Positions 1 to 16,100 of a stretch of DNA of 64,000 nt are shown piece by piece. The position numbers and the translations under genes are program-made. This DNA is from Micractinium sp. NFX-FRZ (Eukaryota; Chlorophyta; Trebouxiophyceae; Chlorellales; Chlorellaceae): NCBI GenBank assembly GCA_029339195.1, contig JAPTJF010000059.1:1-64000 (forward strand), given 5' to 3'. Under the pieces are notes generated by a model, which saw only the letters and a program-made list of their open reading frames with translations, was not told the origin of the DNA and did not search any database. The stretch's first letter is position 1. Each line of letters begins with the position of its first letter.

Positions 1-1700
1 TCCCCCGATGTCACCTCTGTTGAGATTGGAGGCATGAAGGCAGTCGCTGGTGAGGCCTGGTCCTCTGGCCGAGTGCACGAGCGGCGTAACTGTTGTCCAG
101 CCATGCAGCCAGTGTGCCAGGCTGGCTGGGGGGAAGGTGGGGGGCAGCTGCCAGCCAGCGGTGGGGTGGAGCTGCTGGGCAACCACAGGTGCCTGTGTGT
201 GGGGCTGCCGTGCGCGGCCCAGACGTCACTCTTGGGGGCACGCCTGACGTGGCTGCCCATGCAGCATCGTGCGCAATCACGTGATGTGGCACAGGCATGC
301 CGTGCTGTGCTGTCCTGCAAGTGCAGCCCACTCACCCGCCCCCTCCTTTGCCTCTGCAACCATGGGAGCTACCTGCAGAGATTGAGGATGGGCAGGAGGG
401 GAGGTACATCAAGGCCTGCCGCGTGGCCACCCCCAAGTGGGAGCTGCGTGCCTACCAGTTCACAGGTGAGGGGGCCACACGTGCTGCAGCCGCCTGCACA
501 TGTCCCTGCAAGCGCATGATGCGCCAACGGGGGCACCTTCAGTCCTGGCTGTGCCTTTGCCAGCCACCGCCGCCGCTGCCGCCAACTGCCAGTCGGGCGG
601 CAGTCTGCTGGTCTACTTGGCGCTTCATGTGTTGCATAGGCTTACGTTTCAGGCACAGGCGAAAATGTCAAGCCCTTGCCTGGGCTGCCCGGCCGCCGAC
701 CGGTCCCACAGCTGCTGGCCATGCTGCCTTGCCCGCCCCTTTGCAGGGTGGGAGGCGATTCAGCAGAACCTGGTCAACGGCCACACCATGAGCGTGCTGT
801 ACTACACGTGGTGGGTGCCGCCGCCTCTGCATGTGCCACACAGCACAGCACTGCACAGCACGCTTGTGGCTGTGTCCGCTACTAGTACAGGCGGCGTCCA
901 GCACTGCAGCAGGCCCTTTTCCTCACATCACATGCATGGCGAACCTGGCGCATGAGCGCACATCACATGCTTGCCGCACCATACGCCTCCACGTTCTGCT
1001 GCTGCTTCCGGGCGTCTGCTGCCTGTTTTTCGCAAACCAAGGGCGGCACATGCGCCTGGGCAGCATGCATGCTGCTGTCCCAACTGCACACAAGCGCCCC
1101 ATGCCCGTCCTGCCTGCTGCCCTCTTGACTGCCCGCAGGCTGAACACCGACTTCTCGGTCAGCAAGCCCCTCACCGCCCCCGTGACAGGACTGATCGGTG
1201 AGTGCAGCTCGCAGAGGGGTTGTGCAGCGCTCCCAAGACGCAATGCACTGTACGCACCCTACGCGCATGGTGTCTACACACAATGCGGGCGTCCCAATGG
1301 CAGGGTGCCTGCATGGCAGCCGCTCCCTTTGCCGCTGCAAACGTATGGCTGGCACGGCTGCTGTTGGTCCATTTGATGCTACGGCTGGCAGGCCTGCTGT
1401 TGGCCCGGCCCCACCGGTCCTCTACCCTCTGATGCAACACCCCACCCCTCGCCCCCACGTGCAGGCGACACCTACCCAGCGTCCCTCGCCGTCCCCGCCG
1501 GCCAAGAGGCCTGGCTGCGTGCCATGGGAGACCCCGAGGGCGAGGCATCCGTGGTGGGGCTGCCAGTGGGCCGCAAGCTCCTGGCGGATGGCGCTGGGCA
1601 GCGCACCGGCGAGGCTCTCAAGGCGGTGGCCGAGGTGCAGCAGGCCTGGGAGCGCCTTGCCGGGGGCCGCCTGGTGGCCGGCATGGGCATGGCCGTGTGA
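1..1700 (+). CDS. Unrecognised protein, C-terminal exons (5' end off window)
   Basis: Five exons join in a single frame: 1-49, 379-465, 747-810, 1139-1197 and 1465-1700, each bounded by gtgagg/gtgggt/gtgagt-type donors and tgcag/cgcag acceptors with matching phases. The joined product has about 160 visible residues and ends with TGA at 1698-1700. Recognisable stretches include GGMKAVAEIEDG, RVATPKWELRAYQFTGWEA, NGHTMSVLYYTWLNTDFS and a charged C-terminal helix near GEALKAVAEVQQAWERL. Aromatic residues are frequent in the middle section and no obvious membrane segment is seen. I do not recognise the family; no catalytic signature stands out. The N-terminus lies before the window. A TGTAA at 2230-2234 is the nearest downstream poly(A)-like signal on this strand. 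The exon structure is fairly secure; the function is unknown. Confidence 0.6.
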
Positions 1701-2883
1701 AGTAAACGGGCCAACCCAGGCGTGCAAAGAGGCCAGCGGTGCGGCGCAGCGGCGCTCCGACCCGCCAGCCACCCGTGCTCTGACGCATATCTGCCCTGTG
1801 TAGTGGAAGCACCTTGGGCAGGCATTGCACACCACCTCTGTTTTTGACAGACTGGGCACTCCGATCAGGCCCTCTGGCATGTTGAGCAGCAGGCTGTTAG
1901 CGCCCTTGCCTGCTGTCCCGCCAGAAGCGGCTGCAGCATGCCCGCTTTAGCGCGTTCCGTTTGAGCTCTGCCTCTCCACCTCTCCATTGCACACCACACC
2001 AGGGTCATTACCCACCTACCTACAGTGCCCATTGGGCCGGCCAGGGGGCCCAGGGGTTTTGCTTTCTAGCGCCCTAGCACAACTCTTCTTATTTTCATAG
2101 TATTATTCACGAACCTTGGCTCAGGTTCATTGTGCCCAGGTTTGTGTGCGTGCACGTGTGCCGCTTGCCTGCCCTGAAGGCTTGTGGTGCGTAACATGCA
2201 ACCTCAGGCACATGCTGCTGCTGCGGTGCTGTAATAGTTATAACAAACCAGCCTTCAGCTGCTACTGCACGCACATGCCTGACAATCGTAGCCAGCCAGC
2301 CTGACGCGGCTGCCACGAAGGGCGCACTGTGCACGGCGGCGGTCTGTCCTGGGCGGTGGGGCAGCAGGCACGTGCCCTGCCAGCCGTGCACATGTGCCGG
2401 CCCTGCCCGCTGCATCTGCCCAGGCCCCCTTGCACAGGCGCTGGTGCAGGCCGCACCAACACATCCGATCTGCCAGCACACCAAAACGCACGCGCGCCTA
2501 GCTTGCAGCCTACTTGCAGCGCTCATCAATCCACTGTGGTTGCACAAACAGTTGCACGGCAGCCGGCGCCTAGGCAAAAGGAAAACATGAGGATGAGGGG
2601 GAGGGGCGCCTGCTGTGCTATATCGCAGGTGGAACAAGAGGAATGCAGCCAAGGGGAGAGGTGGAAGGCGGGCAGGACTGGAGCAGAGCGTGCGGGCTCA
2701 GCACAGGCCCTGTGGTTGTGCCCGCTGGGTATGCCGAGCTGCAAGCTGTGCCCGCCTTGCTGTCCGCCTGCCTGCTGCCAGCCGCCAGCTCAGCAGAGCG
2801 GGGAGCCAGGGCGGTCAGTCGGGCACTGCTGTCCCTGCCTGCCCGCCCCTCCGTCACGTGCACGTGACGCTCATCCTCCCATG
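1701..2883. other. Intergenic, 3' ends of two convergent genes
   Basis: No convincing coding exon on either strand. The stretch holds the 3' untranslated regions of the upstream + strand gene and of delta-COP on the - strand. A locally AT-richer patch sits near 2085-2110. Confidence 0.5.
2230..2234 (+). promoter_or_regulatory. Candidate TGTAA poly(A) signal
   Basis: Chlorophyte-type TGTAA on the + strand, about 530 nt past the stop at 1700. It is the first such pentamer I see downstream; the distance makes it only a candidate. Confidence 0.3.
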
Positions 2884-8360
<5,477 letters not shown>

Positions 8361-9129
8361 CCTGTCGCCCCTGCAACCGCCAGACGCGCAGGGCCTCTGC
8401 TGTGGGGGGGCGAGCTAACGAGTGGCGATCGAGCCGTGCGCGGCGTGTGGGATGCGTCTACAAGGTGCGTGATCAGCGATCAGGGGCGCGGACAGGCGCC
8501 GCAAGCCAAAATGCGGGCCATGTACCGCCGCGCCGCTGGCGCGCCGCCTGCCCCGCCATGTGGCTGCTCTCATGGCACTTGGACGACTTGGCAAGGTCTG
8601 CGATGCTGCTCACATGAGGGTGGGAAGATTTTGCTTGCTGGTGGACAGTGCTTTGCATCAAAGCTGCCATGAAGCCCCTGCCCCACCTAGCATTGGCTGC
8701 CTGCTGCTGCGTCGCACTGGCCGGGCAGCAGGGGCGGCTGCAGTCGCAGGCAGGGTGGCAAGTGCAGACACACAGGCAGGCTTAGAACAACAATATCGAG
8801 CCTGCGGCTTCCTGCGTTATCAGCCAATGCTCTCAAAGCATCAAAATCTGCAAATAAAGGATTCGTGCACACGATGCTACAGCGGTGACCAGCCTGCCAG
8901 ACTGCCGCTTGCTCCATCCTCATGCCAGAAGCGCGCTCTCCCACCAACTGCTTGGCCCCACCGTTTATGTGACTGTGCGCCACAACTAGGGCCTGCAAAC
9001 ACCTTGGTGAAGTGAGGGGGCAGGTGGAAAGACGGGAGGGCAGCAGCCACCTGAGAGAGGAGCGCCTCCTGCCGTGCTGTGCCCAAGGGAGCAGCAGTTT
9101 TTCAGAAGCGCTGCTGCACCCAGGCTGCC
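8361..9129. other. Upstream region of delta-COP
   Basis: No supported coding exon. It contains the promoter and 5' leader of delta-COP, which reads leftward from 8360. I see no TATA-like element I would defend. Confidence 0.45.
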
Positions 9130-9367
9130 ATGGACCTGGCCGCCTTGGACGCGTTCCACGAGGCGGAACTCGAGGCCCTTTACCTCTGCAGCGACCGCCC
9201 ATGAGCTCGCCAGCACCTCGGATACAGTGCTGCTGGTGCAGGGCGGCACTCGCCTGCGGGCACACAGCCAAGTGCTGTCCCTTCACAGCAGGGTGCTGCG
9301 CTCGCTGTTCGCAACGCAAGCACGAGCAGCCATGTGGCATTGGCCAACCGAGTCTGATTCTGACTAG
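9130..9367 (+). pseudogene. BTB/POZ domain fragment, frameshifted
   Basis: An ATG at 9130 opens MDLAALDAFHEAELEALYL, which hits TGA within about 24 codons. The next frame then reads HELASTSDTVLLVQGG, RLRAHSQVLSLHS and RVLRSLFATQ, a clear start of a BTB/POZ fold (strand, then the AH..VL...S..F..LF pattern), and stops with TAG at 9365-9367. No GT donor lies between the ATG and the BTB frame, so an intron cannot join them; a frameshift or a sequencing indel must. The fragment covers only about the first third of a BTB domain. It is best read as a decayed BTB gene; an expressed short protein starting elsewhere is possible. Confidence 0.5.
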
Positions 9368-10366
9368 GGAACCCGAGGAAGACTCTGAGCTTGACGCAGC
9401 AAGGCAAGCGGCTCTTCACATTTGCAGCATCAACAGCTGCCGCATCGGATGTATTGACTGGTCATTTTCCAGCACAAGCCGTGCCGTCTTGCTGTTGAGC
9501 CTCTCGCATGCATTTCCATGGCAGCATGAAATGATCGAACCCACATAGAATCCGCCAGCGCTTGCTGCCCTGTGAGCCTTTCTTCCCGACCCCAGTGGGT
9601 GCCGATCCGTAGAAAAAGGCATGTGCTGTGGCCACCCTCCAACATGCATGTGCATTTGTGCTGCGTGTTTACGGTTGATGAGATGATTGAGTCAACAGAA
9701 CGCTTGTCTGTATAACTTCAATCCTCCACACTGCCAGCTACGCCATCAGACGTGCATGCAAGGAATGGCAGAGGAATGGGCAGTGTAGGCGGGCGGGAAG
9801 CAAGGGGGGGCGGAGACAGCGGGCGCTGCGTAGGTGCCCCCGCTGCAGATGGGTGGCTGCAAAGTGGCATGGAAGTGTGTTGACTTGACCTGCAGAGGAC
9901 GGGTTGGGTCAAGGAAAGGGTGGAAGGGAAGCCCTTGAAATGGTGATACGGCACAGGCAAGGTGGAAAGTTGAGCAACCTAGGAGGGAGCTCCCCAATAA
10001 GCTCAGGCTACCTCTTACATGTAGAGTTGAGCCTCCACTCTCTGCAGTGCCTCTGTTCCGCCCTGGCTGAGAAGGAGGGCCAGCGGGCACAGCCGGCCTT
10101 CGGCCCTCGAGGGCCCAGACTCTCCTCGGACAGCGGGCCCGACCTGTCAACAGGCATGGGGACGCCAGGCACCCAGCAGCGTCCAGAGAGCCGCCGAGGG
10201 GCCTGAGCCTGCCCGCCGCCGCCGCGCCCGCCAGTCGCCCGCCAGCGCCGCTGCGTCCTCACGCAAAGCTTTCCCATCTCCGCCTGATCTTGAACTAAGA
10301 GGCCGCCCTTCCCTGCTGCAGCCGTCTGCCGCGCCAACCCCATCTCGCATCGCTCGGCGGGCCGCA
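9368..10366. other. Intergenic
   Basis: About 1 kb without a coding exon I can support. The right end is the presumed promoter and leader of the gene starting at 10367. Confidence 0.4.
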
Positions 10367-11965
10367 ATGGGCCGTCAGGCCTCCAAAGCGGGGGAGACGG
10401 CGCCGCCACCACCGGGCGCCCCCGCTGTGCTGGGCGCCCACAACGTCTCCCGCGTGATGACGCACAGAGAGCAGCTGCGGGCGGCGCTGCCCCTGGAGCG
10501 CGCTCTGCAGGGTGCGAGGGATGGGGGCGCACTTTGGCGCCTGGCTGCTCGGCGACCGCCTGCCTGCACCTGGCCCGATGCCCTGCCATGCATGCCCCGT
10601 CCAGCAAACATTTCACTTACCCTCGCCCCGTTTCCTGCCATGCTTGCCTGCTGTGCAGGCAGTGGAACCGGGCTCAGCCTGCTGCGGGGGCTGGTCGTGC
10701 GAGTCAAGCGGGTGAGGCGGGGCGAGTTGAGCGTTTCACTAGGCGGCTAGCTACGTGCCCCACGTGTTGGGCCCAGGCCCAATAGTTAGGCCTTGCTGAG
10801 CAGCCAGCCGAGCACATCTGGGTCCACGCCCTTCCATCCTCCCCCGCCAAACCTGCCCTCTGCAGCGCGGCGTCTACCTGCTGCGTGAGATCGGCCATCT
10901 GGCACCAGACGGGCAGCTACGCTTCCAGCACGACGCCGCCCTGGCCTGCCAGCCGGCCCATGTATCTGGCGCAGCGCCCTCCTCCCCAGAAGGCGCCCCG
11001 CAGGAGGGAGAGGTGCAGGAGCTGCAGCAGCAGCGGCAGGCAGCCGGCGCACCAGAGTGGACCGCCGGCCAGGTGGGCGAGTGAGCAGGGGCCACTTGCA
11101 GTGCCAGGCCCGCCTGGCTGAAGGTGCCCGCTGGCCCCCCCGATTCCCCACCCCTCCTGCCAGCCTGCCCACTGCCCATACACCCTCTGCCCCATGCCTG
11201 CAGGTGGTGCGCCTGCGCTGGCAGCTGCGCCTGATAGAGGTCTGGGCGCCCCGCCTGAAGCGGTGAGGCGCCCTTGCCTGCTGCCATGCCTGCTGTGCCT
11301 GCTGTGCCTGCTCACACTCTGCCAGTGCTCCGCACCTACAGTGCTCCGCCTGCAGCGGCGAGCAAGACACGGCTTTGTGATTGCTATGGCGCAGTGTGTC
11401 ATCCACTGCCTGGGAGCTTGTGGCTGTCTCGCGCTCCATTGATCTTACGCCCACATTCTCCCCCACATCCCCCAAGCAGGTCCGCCTCTTCTGGAGAGCT
11501 GCTGCTGCCACCAGAGGGTCTGCACCAGCTGATGAGCGAGCTCGTGGACGAGGCCAAGGCACACTTGTACCTGCCCACTGTTCAGGTCCTGCCGCCAGCT
11601 CAGCTGCCACGCGCCCAGCCCCCACAGCCGTCCGCAGTGCAGCAACCGGTGCAGCGGCCGCCAGAGCACCAGCTGCCCACCAATCGGCAGCAGGCGCCAG
11701 CGCCAATGTGGCAGCAGCCAGCCCAGCCGCACCAGCTAAGTGGGACAGCAGTGCAGCCTGCCATAGCACCAGCAGCCAGCCCTGCACTCGGCAGCACTCC
11801 CAGCCTGCCTGCCAGCGCAAGTTTTGTGTCGGGCAGTGCTGCGGGCAGCACGCGGGGGCCGGCCGCCTATCAACCAGCACCGCTGCAGGCCCCAGCAGAC
11901 CCGCGGGCACACTTGCGGCAGCACCTGCAGAAGGGGCAGCTGCACCAACTGCAGCAGCAGAAGCA

Positions 11966-11997
<32 letters not shown>

Positions 11998-13096
11998 CGG
12001 TGCCATCCCAGCAGCACCAGCAGCAGCAGCAGCAGGCGCTGCCATCGCAGCAGCAGCCACAGCAGGCGCTGCCTGTGCAGCAGCAGGAGGAGGGGGAGCA
12101 GCTTACATCCACGCCAACTCATGAAGAGGAGGAGCAGGAGCAGTGGCAGGTGTTTTCGCCTGAGCGAACCTACCTGCTGCCTCAGCCCCTGCCAGCTCAG
12201 CAGATACTGGCACGGGCAGCTGCCGTTCAGCTGGCGGCCCAACAGCAGCTGCTGCCACCGCCACAGGAAGGGTCTCTGCTGTGGGCGGGCACACCCAACA
12301 TGGCTGCCAATTGGGGACAGCCGGAGCAGGGGCAGCTAAAGGGAGAGCCGGTACTACAGCAGCAGCACCAGCGGCAGCAGGAGCAGCCCAAGAAAGAGCC
12401 TGCGCTACAACAGCAGCAGCAGCAGCAGCAGGCAGCTCAGCAGCGCACGGAGGTCCCCGAGTTTGCTCAGCACAACAGCACTGGCAGTCAAGCTGGTTTG
12501 CTGTTGCTGCCGCCTCTGGAGCAGCACCCGCAGCCACACCTGCCACCACAGCAGCAGCGCCCGCAGCAGTCGCCACCGCAGCAGCAGCAGCGCTCGGATA
12601 CCCCTGGCGTTGCAGCGCACACTTGCTCGGGCGTGCAAGCTCGCCTGCTGTCGCTGCCGCCCCTGGTGCAGAACCTGCAGCAGCACCCGCCGCCACAGCA
12701 GCAGCGCTCAGAGACCCCCGACTTTGCAACGCACACCTGCTCGGGTGAGCTGGCAGGCTCGACGTCGCTGCCGCCGCTAGTGCAGCACCCGCAGCACCCG
12801 CCACGTCAGCAGCCACATCAGCAGCATGAGCAGCAGCGCTCAGAGACCCCCGACTTTGCAGACCAGGGCGGTGCTGGCGAGCTGGCCGGCCTGCCGTCAC
12901 CGCCTGGAGCACAGCAGGCACAGCAGGCACAGCAAGGCCAGCACGAGGTGCAAGTGTCGCCCGCACGTGCCGGCACTCCCGACTTTGCTGCCCTGTGGGG
13001 CGGGCAGCAGGCGGAGGAGCAGGCGCCGCCCCAGCAGGCGCAGCACGAGCCTCCTGTACTCCAGCAGCAGCAGCAGCCAGCCCGGCAGGAGCCACC

Positions 13097-13129
<33 letters not shown>

Positions 13130-16100
13130 GTCGGAGACCCCTGACTTTGACATGTTTGCCGACTCGCCCCTCCGCCTGTCCCCCAGCTACTCTGCTGGGC
13201 CGGAAGCATCGCCGGTGCTGGCAGCAACGGCGGCGCCAGTCTTTGCACCGGCAGCGGGTGCACCGGCCGCAGCGGCACCCGCCGCCGCCGCCGCTGCACC
13301 GGCAGAAGCACCGGTAGCGGTGCCCCAGGCACAGGAAGCCCCGCCGTCCTCTGAGGGGCAGAGCTCTCAGCTGCACGTTGGTGCCACACCTTCGACAGAG
13401 CTGCAGACAGGCACACTGGCAGCGCCCGGGAAAGGGCTGCCACCGTTGCCAGGTAGCGCCTCCCCGCTGCCACTCGCGACTGCTCGGCAGGAGCAGCAGA
13501 GCAGCAGCAGGGGGCGTACAGCAGCTGTGGCTGGCAACAGAAAGCGGGGCCGCCGCCTGAGTTCGGACAGCAGTGACAGCAGCAGCCGCAGCCGCAGCAG
13601 TAGCAGCAGTGGCAACAGCAGCAGGCGCAGCAGCAGCAGCAGCAGTAGAGGAGGCCGCTTCCGCCGCCGCAAGGCAGCACTCTCCCGTCGGAGCCACAGC
13701 CGCAGCTGCAGGAGGGGCAGGCGAGGTGGGAGCCGCAGCCGCAGCCGCAGCCGCAGCCTCAGGAGGGGCAGGTTAGCCAGAAGGCACAGCCGGAGCAGCA
13801 GCCGCAGCTCCCCTGCACGCAGCCCCAGCCCCAGCCCCGGCAGCAGGGGGCACGTGGGGCAGGCAGCGGCTCAGCGCAGCTCCGGTGTTGTCTGGAAAGC
13901 TGGGGCCGACTTTTGGGTGTGTGTGGTGCACTGGTGGGGTGGGGGGGGGGGGGGGGAGAGCAGAGTATCAGAGCAGAGTGCGGGCACGCCAGTGGTGATG
14001 AGGCAGGGCGGTGCTAGTAGCAGCGGGTGTTTGATGGAAGCAGGTTTTTGACCCCGAAATGCAGCCGCACGCTCTCATGGGCAGCCTTCTTTTGCTACCC
14101 ATCTCTGCCAGCTGTGGCAGCGCAGGGCAGGCAGCACGCTTGGCTTGGGTGCAGCGAGGGCCACACCTGCCGCTCCTGCCGTGCATTCGCTGCTCACTCA
14201 CTGCTCCCTTCTCACTGCGCCCCCCTCCCACCCACCCGTCTCCCACCCCATCTGCCCGGCCTGAGCAGGACCCAGAGTGGATGCTGGAGTGGCGCTGCCT
14301 GAGGTTGCTGGACCTCCGCGGCCAGGAGCTGGAGTGGAAGCTGCTGTCCCATGCAGGCTGCCAGCTGCCGCCCTGGCTGCCAGAGGCGCAGGGCCCGCGG
14401 CCGGTGAGGTGGTGTGGCCTGCTTTAGACAGCGGCAGGCCTGTGCAGTTGGGATCTCGGGGTGGCAATCCAGCAGAATGTGACTTTGACCCAGTGTTGTG
14501 TGTGGACACCAGCGCAGCAGCACCGCCAGGTGTTGAGCAAAGCGTATTGTGGCCAGCACATCTTGCCAGCAGCTCGCCAGGGTCCTGCCACCCCTCCGAT
14601 TCACTGCAATAATATTCTGTGCATCCACCGCTCCCCAGCCCCTACTGCTTGGCGTGTGTTGCCCCGCCTGCAGGCCCAGGAGGCTGCCTTTGCGCGCTTC
14701 CTGCGTGGCCGCCCGCACCTGTTCACACTCATTGGTGGTGGCAGGGTGGAGGCACAGCCAGGTGGGGCGTACGCTGCGCACGCTGCGCACTCAGGGAGCG
14801 GAAGCACCCGGGGGCACCCAACGGTCGAGCCGCAGCCTGGGCACGAAATCTGCTGGTCTGCGCTGGGGGCAGGGGCTGCATTTGGGGCACTGGAGCACCA
14901 ACAGCTCGCACCTCCTGCGGAGCCTACCACACAACTTTACTTGTTCTTGTCCTGCTCTGTGCAATGTCTGTGCGTCCATGGTACCGCAGGTGCCGTCGGC
15001 TTCCTGCAGTACAAGCGACAGATCCTGGAGTATCTCGCCCGCCAGCCCAGGCACCGCGCCTTCCTCTGGCAAGTGCCGCCTCTTGGTCACCATGCTGTGC
15101 TCCCGCTGTGCTCAGCCTGTGCTCATTTCGAAACTTCTGTGCATCGTCTTTTTACTTGACGCCCTGCACCTGACGGTCCCAACCTCCCGCTTGTGTGCCT
15201 GCAGGCGCCTGCAGTCGGACGTGGCCGTGCACGACGGCATGTCCCGGCGCCTGCAGACAATGGTGAGTGCATCAATGGACCTGGCAGCTGCAGAGCTGCC
15301 CTGCAGCCCTGCCTGACTGGGAGGGCTGGCTATTACCATGAACATCCTCACGTTGCAGTCACAATGATGTACCTGTGTCCATCTCTAGTTTGTCGTTGTT
15401 TATCCATCACCCTGCAGGCCAAGGATAACCCCACTGCTTTCTACCACAAGTACTTGACCCGTTGCATCTACACCTGCCCCCGGAATCAGTACGCCGAACT
15501 GCGCCCCTTTGAGCCACGGTGAGGTGGGGTGACGTGGCAGGTGACGTGGCCCTTGCATGGCGCCAAAACAGATCGGGGGACTGCTTGGGACGCATTTCGG
15601 GGGTGGCCCGAAATGGGCGGCACATGCAGGGTAGGTTGCCTCTTGTGAGTGGGGGGGCAGAGGTGGCAGGTGACGTGGCAGGGGAGGTGGCGGATGATGT
15701 GGCAGGGATGCATTGTGGGGCACGCTAGGCAGTGCATCAAGTGTACAGCGGCACCGTCAGTGGACGGCAAGAAGCAGCGTATGTTGCTGCGTTTAACAGC
15801 CTTTCACGCTGATGGCAGGGGATCATGCTGGAGGATCCCTCCTCAGCGCTGCTGCCAAGCTGGGCAGCCGGCTAGGCTGGCGCCCCCCCCCCCTGCCAAC
15901 GCTGGCACGGTGACGGATAGCTGCCCCGCCCACCCGCCCCCGCTCCTGCCCGCCCGTCTGCCCGGCTGCCCGTCCGCCTGCAGGCGCGGCCAAGCCTGCC
16001 CAGTCGACTTTGCCCGCCCATGCGGGTTCGAGCACATGGGCATCCCTTGCAAGCTCAGCGCCAGCTGTCCACATGTGAGGTGGCAGAGTGGAGCAGAGGA

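Noticed and set aside
9074..9129. Upstream start for the BTB fragment
   Set aside because: The frame begins at GTG, not ATG, and the leader has no resemblance to a protein N-terminus.
11940..13140. Regular CAG-rich repeats resembling a CRISPR array
   Set aside because: They encode continuous poly-Gln in a long open exon; there is no fixed repeat/spacer structure and the DNA is eukaryotic.
12103..13680. Long antisense open frame opposite the Gln-rich exon
   Set aside because: Poly-Cys/Ala/Leu translation is a shadow of CAG repeats read backwards; no family signal and no splice logic.
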